From Pyramidobacter piscolens W5455 (GTDB lineage Bacteria; Synergistota; Synergistia; Synergistales; Dethiosulfovibrionaceae), in assembly GCF_000177335.1 (NCBI RefSeq), contig NZ_ADFP01000123.1, forward strand, positions 1 to 48,399: a stretch of DNA of 48,399 nucleotides, read 5' to 3'. How positions within the stretch are numbered: position 1 is the stretch's first letter; every line of letters begins with the position of its first letter. The translations under genes were made by a program, and so were the position numbers. Below the pieces are notes generated by a model. The model saw only the letters and a list, made by a program, of their open reading frames with translations. It was not told the DNA's origin and ran no database searches. This document shows positions 33,074 through 40,180 of this stretch, in pieces.

Positions 33074-34104
33074 AGAAAGTTTTTCTGACGCTGGGGATCG
33101 AAAGCAGCTGCGACGACACGTCGGTGGCGTTGCTCGCAGGGCCGCGGCGCATCCTCAGTTGGAAGATCTCCAGCCAGATCGAACGACACGCGGCGTTTGG
33201 CGGCGTCGTCCCGGAGTACGCCTCGCGCATGCATCTGGAAGCGATTCTGCCGCTGACGCAAACCGTGCTCGAAGAAGCCGGCGTCGCCGATCCCGCGAAA
33301 CAGATCGGCCTCGTGGCGGTGACGCGCGGCCCCGGGTTGATGGGCTCGCTGCTGGTCGGCGTGATGACGGCCAAGGCGTACGCGCAGGCGTGGAACGTTC
33401 CCGTTCTCGGCGTCAATCATCTGGAAGGGCACATCTACGCCAACGTGGTCGATCACGAAGATTTGCAGTTTCCCTTTTTGTGCATGGTCGTTTCCGGCGG
33501 TCACACCGAAATCGTGCTCGTCAGGGGCTGCGGCGAATATGAAATGCTCGGCGCCACGCAGGACGACGCGGCCGGCGAGGCCTTCGACAAAGTGGCCAAG
33601 GTGCTCGGCCTGCCCTATCCCGGCGGCCCGGTCATCGACCGTCTGGCCGTTGCGGGCGACGCGGACGCGTTCAGTTTTCCCGACATGGTGCACCATCTGG
33701 ACGGGTTGAATTTCAGTTTCAGCGGCCTGAAAACGGCGTCGATCAATCAGGTGAACCGCCTGCGCCAGAAGGGCGAAACGGTCCCGCTGGAGGACTTCTG
33801 CGCTTCTTTTCAGGCCACGGTGGTGAAGACTTTGATCGTCCGTCTTGAACAGGCCGTGCGGCTGACGGGCGTGACGTCGGTGGCGATCTCCGGTGGCGTG
33901 GCGGCCAACAGCGCTTTTCGCCGCGCGGTGGCGGAACACGAAGGCTGGAATCCCTTTCTGCCCTCGAAGATGTTCTGCACCGACAACGCGGTGATGGTGG
34001 CCGCGGCCGGCTACGCGGCCTGGCAAAGCGGCCGTCGCGGCGGTCTTGGGCTGGCGCCCGATCCGGCGCTTGATTTCGGCGAAGACGAGGTGGTCGGAGA
34101 ATGA
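33061..34104 (+). CDS. tsaD: tRNA N6-adenosine threonylcarbamoyltransferase TsaD
   Basis: 347 aa, cytoplasmic. It transfers the threonylcarbamoyl group to A37 of tRNAs that read ANN codons. Seen: LGIESSCDDTSVAL (start of the ASKHA fold), NHLEGHIYAN (metal-binding HxxxH), MVVSGGHTEIV, GEAFDKVAKVLGL and ISGGVAANSAFR. ATG 33061 is preferred since it leaves a normal N-terminus; GTG 33043 would add six residues. It overlaps the zinc-ribbon gene at the 5' end and the prepilin gene at the 3' end. tsaB, tsaE and tsaC are not in the window. Confidence 0.95.
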   Translation: MLSLEKVFLTLGIESSCDDTSVALLAGPRRILSWKISSQIERHAAFGGVVPEYASRMHLEAILPLTQTVLEEAGVADPAKQIGLVAVTRGPGLMGSLLVGVMTAKAYAQAWNVPVLGVNHLEGHIYANVVDHEDLQFPFLCMVVSGGHTEIVLVRGCGEYEMLGATQDDAAGEAFDKVAKVLGLPYPGGPVIDRLAVAGDADAFSFPDMVHHLDGLNFSFSGLKTASINQVNRLRQKGETVPLEDFCASFQATVVKTLIVRLEQAVRLTGVTSVAISGGVAANSAFRRAVAEHEGWNPFLPSKMFCTDNAVMVAAAGYAAWQSGRRGGLGLAPDPALDFGEDEVVGE

Positions 34105-34556
34105 GGAACGCGCGAAAGAGCAAGGGATTTACGCTGATCGAACTGCTGATCGTGATCACGGTGATCGGCATCCTTTCCGGCAGCGTGATGCTGACGATGG
34201 GATCGAGCGCCGATAAGGCCGAAGCGACGCGGATCGTCACCGATCTGCACAGCCTCAAGCTGGCGGCCGGGCTGTATTACGCCGATAACGTCGGCGGCGC
34301 GCTCTCGCCCGACATCGCCAGACTGAAAACCTACGTGACCGCGCCGGAAAAGCTGAGCGGCGATCAGTACGAATTTGTCGCCGGAGCCGACGCGGGACAG
34401 TGGTTCGTCGGCTACAAGGTCGCGGGGGCCGACGTAGGCGTGCGCGAGAACCTGAAGAAAATGGCCGCCGCCAACGGCTTGCGTGTCGGCACGACCTCGG
34501 CGGACACCGACGTGTACGACGGCGGCACGGCGGGCATTTATGTGCGCGTCAAGTGA
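34101..34556 (+). CDS. Type IV prepilin-like protein
   Basis: 151 aa. The N-terminus RKSKGFTLIELLIVITVIG is a type III signal: prepilin peptidase would cut between Gly and Phe and methylate Phe, and Glu5 of the mature form is present. The hydrophobic helix is followed by a globular domain (SADKAEATRIVTDLHSLKLAAGLYY, and a C-terminal GGTAGIYVRVK). Size is between pseudopilins of type II secretion and true pilins. ATG overlaps the tsaD stop by 4 bases. No pilus assembly gene is nearby, so the machinery must be encoded elsewhere. Confidence 0.9.
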   Translation: MRNARKSKGFTLIELLIVITVIGILSGSVMLTMGSSADKAEATRIVTDLHSLKLAAGLYYADNVGGALSPDIARLKTYVTAPEKLSGDQYEFVAGADAGQWFVGYKVAGADVGVRENLKKMAAANGLRVGTTSADTDVYDGGTAGIYVRVK

Positions 34557-34678
34557 CGCTGGTTCCCGAAAAAGTGGGGAAGGGACGGCCAAGGCTTCGA
34601 GAAAAGCCGCCGCTTTTTGCGGCACGCCCGCAGACTGAAAAGGGAAAAAAGCGGAAGTGTCGTTCCCCCGGCATTATG

Positions 34679-34716
34679 AAAAAGGCGCTGAGAGACCTGT
34701 CTCTCAGCGCCTTTTT
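34679..34716. terminator. Terminator after the prepilin gene
   Basis: AAAAAGGCGCTGAGAGA pairs perfectly with TCTCTCAGCGCCTTTTT around a 4-base loop. It serves the converging prepilin (+) and zinc-importer (-) operons. Confidence 0.9.
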
Positions 34717-34815
34717 CTGTCATCGCGTGCGTCATAGGACTGTCAATCGATTCTTGAGAACGCCTTAGCATCTGGGCGCTCGCTCGCCGCCGGGCCGTTC
34801 CGTTAAGAGGTGACG

Positions 34816-35226
34816 TTAAAAGTCGATGGCGGACTGGCCGACGCGGTAGTAGGTCGTACCGTTGTCCTCGTATTTCTCGTAAACGCCTTCCACGGTGATG
34901 GGCGCTTCGAGATCGGGGAAATCTTCGGGGTAGAACAGCTCGCCGGCGACGCCGAACTCGAGGCTGTTCTGCGCCAGCGGAATGACGCAGTTGTAGAAAA
35001 TCTTGTCGGGATCGGGCTGTCCCTGAGCGTCGACGCCCTGGATGATGGCGAACTGGCCGGCCATTTTGACGCGGCGGCCGAGGTAGCTTTCGGGATTGTT
35101 TTTGATGTCGCGGACGACGGCGAACAGCATCGTGCGCCCCATGGCGGTGAGGTTGACGTCCGGCGCGCCCGGCGCGGGGATGGCCAGCGCCGCGAGAAGG
35201 AGCAGCGCCGCGGCGAGGCGTTTCAT
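34816..35226 (-). CDS. Secreted OB-fold-like protein of the zinc operon
   Basis: 136 aa. A signal peptide (about 1-20, ending APG) is followed by a beta-rich domain: YLGRRVKMAGQFAIIQG, IFYNCVIPLAQ and APITVEGVYEKYEDNGTTYY. The strand pattern GxxVxMxGxF ... ITVEGxY resembles a small OB-fold, and a lone Cys sits in the middle. No exact family recognised. It overlaps the permease stop by 4 bases (ATGA), so is part of the metal-importer operon and probably has a metal-related periplasmic task. Confidence 0.7.
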   Translation of the reverse strand: MKRLAAALLLLAALAIPAPGAPDVNLTAMGRTMLFAVVRDIKNNPESYLGRRVKMAGQFAIIQGVDAQGQPDPDKIFYNCVIPLAQNSLEFGVAGELFYPEDFPDLEAPITVEGVYEKYEDNGTTYYRVGQSAIDF

Positions 35227-36074
35227 CGCGAAACGCCTCTCAAACGGCCGAGCGCCGCGCAGAACAAGAAAGAGATGATGTTGCCGGCGACGATGGTGGA
35301 GCCCACGGGCGTCCCCGCCAGCACGGAGACGACGATGCCGGCGGCGGCGCACAGCACGGAAACGGCGGCGGAGCAGAGCGTGACCGAGAGGAACGACGAG
35401 AACAGCCGCATGGCGCTCAACGCCGGAAAAATGATCAGCGCCGAAATCAGCAGCGAACCGACGAGATTCATGGCCAGCACGATGATCACGGCGACGACGA
35501 CGGCGATGACCAGATTGTACAGCCCGGCGCGCGTGCCGGTGGCAGCGGCGAATTCTTCGTCGAACGTGACGGCGAAAATCTTGTGGTAGAACAGCACGAA
35601 CACGGCGATGACAATGAAGGACAGAACAGCGCAGAGCTTGACCTCGAACGGGTCCAGCGTCAGGATCGAGAAAGAGCCGAAGAGAATGCTGCACACGTCG
35701 CCGGACAGATTGGCCGAGCGTGAAAACACGTTCATGAGCAGATAGCCCAAGGCGAGAGCGCTGACGGAGAGCATGGCGACGGCGGCGTCGCCTTTGATGC
35801 GGCGATTTCTTCCGCCCTGGAGCAGCAGCACGGCGCAGATCACGGTGACGGGGAGCGTCAGCGCCGTGGTGCTGTTCATCTTCAGCACGGCGGCCACGGC
35901 CATGGCGCCGAAGGCCACATGCGACAGACCGTCGCCGATCAGCGAGAAGCGTTTCAGCACCAGCGTCACCCCGAGCAGCGACGAGCACAGCGCCACGAGC
36001 ACGCCGACGATAAACGCGTAGCGCACGAAAGGATACTGAAAATACGCGGCGAGTTGTGTGAACATGGCTGACAT
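35223..36074 (-). CDS. znuB: Metal ABC transporter permease (ZnuB/MntB family)
   Basis: 283 aa, about 8 membrane spans. RFSLIGDGLSHVAFGAMAVA is the coupling-helix motif of zinc/manganese importers, followed by IFPALSAMRL near the C-terminus. Start at 36074 (MSAMFTQ) with GGGGGA about 9 bases upstream; the open frame runs further into znuC but that part is shadow. The gene overlaps znuC by one base. Confidence 0.9.
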   Translation of the reverse strand: MSAMFTQLAAYFQYPFVRYAFIVGVLVALCSSLLGVTLVLKRFSLIGDGLSHVAFGAMAVAAVLKMNSTTALTLPVTVICAVLLLQGGRNRRIKGDAAVAMLSVSALALGYLLMNVFSRSANLSGDVCSILFGSFSILTLDPFEVKLCAVLSFIVIAVFVLFYHKIFAVTFDEEFAAATGTRAGLYNLVIAVVVAVIIVLAMNLVGSLLISALIIFPALSAMRLFSSFLSVTLCSAAVSVLCAAAGIVVSVLAGTPVGSTIVAGNIISFLFCAALGRLRGVSR

Positions 36075-36787
36075 CACTGCTTTCCCCCTTGCCCGTGCGT
36101 AAAGATCCGGCCGGCGGCGCTGCTTAGGTATTCCGCGCAAGGGCCGAAGAAGTATTTCCCGTCGCCGAGGTGGAGGATATGCGTGGCGTAGCGCACGGCA
36201 GCGGCGATATCATGGGAGATCATGACGACCGTGAGCCCCTCGTCGCGGTTCAGCGCCGCCACAAGCTCGTACATTTCCGTCGTGACTTTGGGGTCGAGAC
36301 CGGTCACGGGCTCGTCGAGCATGATCAGCTTGCGCGTGGCACAGAGCGCGCGGGCGAGAAGCACGCGCTGCTGCTGTCCTCCCGAGAGTTCGCGGTAGCA
36401 ATGGCCAGCCAGCGCCGCCAGGTTGAGGCGCTCCATGTTCCGCGCCGCCAGTTCCTTTTCCCGGCGCGAGTAGAACGGGCGCAGCCCCATGCGGTTCAGG
36501 CAGCCCGACAGCACGATCTCCCTGACGCTGGCGGGAAAATCTTTCTGCACGAAGGTTTGCTGGGGAAGGTAGCCGATCTCGGTCCGTTTCAGCCCTTCAC
36601 CGGTGACGACGCGTCCCCTCCGCAGCCTGATCAGACCGAGGACGGTCTTCATCAGCGTACTTTTGCCGGAGCCGTTTTCGCCGACGATGTAGAGATAGTC
36701 GCCGCGCTCGACGGCGAAGTTCAGCCCTTCCACGACGGCCGCGTTTTCGTAGCCGACGGCGACATTTTCGCAGGTAAGCAGAGCCAT
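36074..36787 (-). CDS. znuC: Metal ABC transporter ATP-binding protein (ZnuC family)
   Basis: 237 aa. Walker A VGENGSGKST, GYLPQQ Q-loop, signature LSGGQQQRVLLARAL, Walker B LIMLDEPVTGLDP and switch His in MISHDI. The QKDFPASVREIVLSG block is typical of zinc/manganese importers. Fifteen bases after znuA; overlaps znuB. Confidence 0.92.
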   Translation of the reverse strand: MALLTCENVAVGYENAAVVEGLNFAVERGDYLYIVGENGSGKSTLMKTVLGLIRLRRGRVVTGEGLKRTEIGYLPQQTFVQKDFPASVREIVLSGCLNRMGLRPFYSRREKELAARNMERLNLAALAGHCYRELSGGQQQRVLLARALCATRKLIMLDEPVTGLDPKVTTEMYELVAALNRDEGLTVVMISHDIAAAVRYATHILHLGDGKYFFGPCAEYLSSAAGRIFTHGQGGKQ

Positions 36788-36802
36788 GGCGGTCTTCCCG
36801 TC

Positions 36803-37747
36803 CTAGTCGAGCGCTTCGCGCAGCGCGGCAAGGTTGTCTTGCATGAACGAAAGGTAGGTCACGCCGCGTTCCAGATCCCCGGCGGTGCAGGATTGCATGG
36901 AGTTCATGACGACGATCTTCCGCTCCCGGCCGCCGGCCGTGCGCAGCACCGTTGCGGCGATCTTGCGGTCCGAGTTTTCCAACACCAGCACGGCGGGCAC
37001 GTCGAGCTCCCTGACCTTGCCCGCCAAAACGGCCAAGGTTTTGAAACTGGCTTCGCTTTCGGCCGAACAGCCTCTGAAAGCGGCGTAGTGTGCCAGTCCG
37101 TAGTCTTCGGTCATGTAGATGAAGGGGAAGCGGTCGGCGAAGACGACGGCGCGGCGCTTGGCCGAGGCGGTCATGGCCGCGTATTCGCCGTCGAGCGCCT
37201 GCAGCCGGGCGATGTAGGCCGCGGCGTTGGCGCGGTAGAGCGGCGCGCCTTCGGGATCGAGTGCCGCCAGCTTTTCGGCGATGAGACGACAGAAGCGCTG
37301 GGCATGACGCAGCGACAGCCACACGTGTTCGTCCAGCTCCGGCTCTTCGTGCGCGTGATCATGATGGTGATGCTCCGACGTTTCGCCGGCCGCGGGAACT
37401 TCTTCCCGGGCGCTCTCGCCAAGAGAGGCAAGCAGATCGATCACGGCCACGTCCCGGCTGACCGCGCCGGACAGAGCGCTGTCGGAAGCGCCGCCCACGC
37501 CGATGAAGAGGTCGCACGACGAAACCAGGATCATGTCGTTGACGGTAGGCTGATAGCTGTGCAGGTCCACGCCGTTGTCGAAAAGCAGTTTCAGGCGAAC
37601 CTGGCCGACCCGTTCGCCGAGAATGACGCGTACCCAATCATAGGCCGGAAAAACAGTGGCGACCACGGTCAGCTTCTTGTCCGCCGCCGCGGCCGGGGCG
37701 CGGCACGCCAGCGTCAGCGCGGCCAGCAGCAGGAAAAATCTTCTCAT
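36803..37747 (-). CDS. znuA: Zinc/manganese-binding periplasmic protein (ZnuA-like)
   Basis: 314 aa. A signal peptide (about 1-22) is followed by the cluster A-I binding-protein fold. First ligand region VDLHSYQP, then a charged His-rich loop SEHHHHDHAHEE (zinc-collecting), second ligand DEHVWLS, and the C-terminal half with GCSAESEAS. The third usual His (in FHDAFxY of ZnuA) is replaced here by FADRFPFIYM, a variation that leaves only two obvious His ligands plus acidic residues. First gene of the operon; ACGGAGG precedes the start. Likely repressed by a Zur/Fur-type factor, but no box is evident. Confidence 0.88.
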   Translation of the reverse strand: MRRFFLLLAALTLACRAPAAAADKKLTVVATVFPAYDWVRVILGERVGQVRLKLLFDNGVDLHSYQPTVNDMILVSSCDLFIGVGGASDSALSGAVSRDVAVIDLLASLGESAREEVPAAGETSEHHHHDHAHEEPELDEHVWLSLRHAQRFCRLIAEKLAALDPEGAPLYRANAAAYIARLQALDGEYAAMTASAKRRAVVFADRFPFIYMTEDYGLAHYAAFRGCSAESEASFKTLAVLAGKVRELDVPAVLVLENSDRKIAATVLRTAGGRERKIVVMNSMQSCTAGDLERGVTYLSFMQDNLAALREALD

Positions 37748-37933
37748 TTCTGAAAACCTCCGTTACAGAAAATTTAAAATTGTCCGCGCCTCTGTGCTAT
37801 AATCGCAAAAGGGCGGACTTTTTTGCGCCATGGGCAGAAATATATTTCAAAAGCTAGCACGCGGCATCGCCGCTGTCAAATGAAAAGAATGCATAAGTTC
37901 GGTTGCCGTAACGCTGAGGAGATATTTTCAAAG

Positions 37934-38563
37934 ATGAGAAGAATCTTTTGTTGGGGCGTCTTTTTCTGCGCGGTCTTCCTCCGGACGGCAAACGCCGCGG
38001 CCGCGAATCCGCCGTTGCCCCGGGTCGAAACGCCCGTGCTGATCACTGGCTTCGGTCAAAGTCAGGACACCAATTCGGTCAACATTTTGTGCCGTCGGTT
38101 GCAGATCGACTATGACTACAAGCTCGACGTTCCCGCCGGGGAAGTGGACTGGAGCCGCTACAAGACCATCTTCGCCGTCCTGGGGTGCAGCAGCAGCGTG
38201 TACTGCTGCTCGTTCGACGCCGATTCGACGGCCATCGTCATCACCCGCGACGGCAAACCCAGCCCTACGGTGTCGGGGCTGAGCATCCTCGACGAAGCGG
38301 CTCGCTGTTCCGAGATCCTGGCCGAGGCGAAGAAACGCGACGTGAAAGTCATCGCCATGCACGTGGGCGGCGAGCCGCGCCGTCTCAAGAACTCCGAACC
38401 GTTCCTGCCCTTCGCCAGCGCCGCCGACTTCATGATCGTCCGTTCGGACGGCAATCTCGACGGCTATTTTACCACGCTCTGCGCCGAAAAAAGCGTGCCG
38501 CTCTTCACGATCGAAAAGACCGCCGACCTGAAGAAGATCATTCCGCTTATGATACAGCCCTGA
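37934..38563 (+). CDS. DUF6305-family secreted protein (copy 2)
   Basis: 209 aa from the preferred start, with a signal peptide (about 1-22, ending ANA). Paralogue of the protein at 4853: VLITGFGQSQD, ARCSEILAEAKKRDVKVIAMH, EPRRLKNSE and DGNLDGYFTTL match the corresponding segments. It has extra cysteines (CSSSVYCCS) that the first copy lacks. ATG 37934 is chosen because a signal peptide follows at once and GAGGAG lies 12 bases upstream; an in-frame ATG at 37823 would put the signal 37 residues inside. A TATAAT at 37798-37803 could be its -10. No permease is beside it; the next gene is the LarA-like protein. Confidence 0.72.
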   Translation: MRRIFCWGVFFCAVFLRTANAAAANPPLPRVETPVLITGFGQSQDTNSVNILCRRLQIDYDYKLDVPAGEVDWSRYKTIFAVLGCSSSVYCCSFDADSTAIVITRDGKPSPTVSGLSILDEAARCSEILAEAKKRDVKVIAMHVGGEPRRLKNSEPFLPFASAADFMIVRSDGNLDGYFTTLCAEKSVPLFTIEKTADLKKIIPLMIQP

Positions 38564-38754
38564 TGGCCGCTTCGCAGCCGGCGGCGGGAGTTCCTCGGCG
38601 CATAGCCGCGCGTTCATGATGTTATACGCTTTCACGACTTGGACAAAGAGAAGGACTTGTGATAGGAATGAATTGCCAGTCCGACTTTCGAGAATGCGCG
38701 CTCCTGCGCGGGACCTCCTCGAAAGATCGCTATTTTTTCATGAAGAGGAAGTGC

Positions 38755-40029
38755 ATGTTCATGTCGTTCATCGATGAAGCGCTGGATCCCATCCGGATCC
38801 CCCGGTTCGTGAAAGTCCGCCAGAACTTTCCCCGCCCTTGCGTGCCGGACCCCGCCGGTGAGTTGCGTACCGGGCTGGAAACGGGGCGCTATCTCGATTC
38901 CGTCGCGCCCGGTATGACCGTTGCCATCACCGCCGGCAGCCGCGGCATCACAAACTATCCGTTGATCATCAGGACGCTGGTCGAGGCGGTGAAAAGGCGC
39001 GGCGGCGAGCCCTTTATCTTCCCCGCCATGGGCAGTCACGGCGGCGCCACCGCCGAAGGGCAGAAAAACATGCTGGCCGGCCTCGGCATCACCGAAGAAA
39101 CCATGGGCGCGCCGGTTCGCTCCACCATGGAAACGGTGCGGCTCGGCACGGCGGCCAACGGCCGCCCCGTCTATCTCGACAGCTACGCCGACGCGGCCGA
39201 CGCCATCATCGTCGTCAACCGCGTCAAGCCGCACACGGGATTTCGCGGCGCGGTGGAGAGCGGCATCTGCAAAATGTGCGCCATCGGCATGGGCAAGCAG
39301 AAAGGCGCTGACTTCTGCCACGCCGAAGGCTTCGGGCGTATGGCCGAGAACATTCCCGCCATCGCCGCCGTAACGTTGGCCAAGAAGAACGTGCTCTGCT
39401 GCGTGGCCCTGCTGGAAAACGCCTATCACGAGACGGCGCAGATCGAGCTGATGCGCAAAGACGAAGTGCTCGAGCGCGAGCCGGCGCTGCTCAAGCGCGC
39501 CTGGGAGCTGCTGGCGAAGATCCAGCTCGACGAGTTCGACGTGCTGATCATGGACGAGATCGGCAAGAACATCGCCGGCACGGGCTTCGACACGAACGTG
39601 GTGGGACGCTACAACACGCCCTACGCCTCCGGCGGCCCGAAAATCACCCGCGTCGCCGCGCTCGACATCACCGACGTCTCGCACGGCAACGGCAACGGTC
39701 TGGGCATGCTCGACATGACCACCATGCGCGCCTACAAAAAGTTCAGCATGGAGCAAACCTATCCGAACGCCATCACTTCCACCGTGCCGCTGACGGTGAA
39801 GATCCCCATGGTGCTGAAGAGCGACCGCCAGGTCATCCAGGGGTGCGTCAAGACCTGCAACGTGCTCGACCCGTCGAAATTGCGCCTCGTGCGCATCAAG
39901 AACACCATTGCCCTCGACGAGATCGAAGTTTCCGAAGCTTTACTGCCGACGGTTGCCGCCCATCCGCACATGGAGGTTGTCGGCGCGCCGTACGAACTGA
40001 AATTTGACGCGGACGGCAACCTGTTCTAA
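38755..40029 (+). CDS. LarA-like (DUF2088) protein
   Basis: 424 aa, cytoplasmic. The N-terminal half resembles the lactate racemase catalytic domain: GMTVAITAGSRGI, FIFPAMGSHGGATAEGQ, VVNRVKPHTGF and GMGKQKGAD. The C-terminal half has DEIGKNIAGTGFDTNV and the DITDVSHGNGNG motif. LarA is a nickel-pincer racemase; this subgroup has not been characterised as far as I know, and the larB/C/E cofactor genes are not here. Start uncertain: ATG 38755 has GAGG 6 bases ahead, ATG 38740 and 38761 are alternatives. Stands alone, with a terminator 28 bases after the stop. Confidence 0.78.
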   Translation: MFMSFIDEALDPIRIPRFVKVRQNFPRPCVPDPAGELRTGLETGRYLDSVAPGMTVAITAGSRGITNYPLIIRTLVEAVKRRGGEPFIFPAMGSHGGATAEGQKNMLAGLGITEETMGAPVRSTMETVRLGTAANGRPVYLDSYADAADAIIVVNRVKPHTGFRGAVESGICKMCAIGMGKQKGADFCHAEGFGRMAENIPAIAAVTLAKKNVLCCVALLENAYHETAQIELMRKDEVLEREPALLKRAWELLAKIQLDEFDVLIMDEIGKNIAGTGFDTNVVGRYNTPYASGGPKITRVAALDITDVSHGNGNGLGMLDMTTMRAYKKFSMEQTYPNAITSTVPLTVKIPMVLKSDRQVIQGCVKTCNVLDPSKLRLVRIKNTIALDEIEVSEALLPTVAAHPHMEVVGAPYELKFDADGNLF

Positions 40030-40056
40030 CCGCTCCGCAAAGAATCAGTATGAGAT

Positions 40057-40102
40057 AAAAACGCCGCGGCCTGGTCAGCGCTGACCGAGCCGCGGCGTTT
40101 TT
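40057..40102. terminator. Terminator after the LarA-like gene
   Basis: AAAAACGCCGCGGC pairs with GCCGCGGCGTTTTT; the loop itself contains the palindrome GGTCAGCGCTGACC. Confidence 0.9.
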
Positions 40103-40160
40103 GTCATCGTGCGTTTTTCATGTTGAAGGAATCGTGTGACTGTCCGTGTTCGATGCGGGA

Positions 40161-40176
40161 TGTTCCACGTGGAACT
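40161..40176. promoter_or_regulatory. parS: parS-like site 4
   Basis: TGTTCCACGTGGAACT, 15 of 16 bases of the perfect palindrome, in the gap between the convergent LarA-like gene and the fifth dipeptidase, 5 bases from the dipeptidase stop. Confidence 0.8.
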
Positions 40177-40180
40177 TTTT

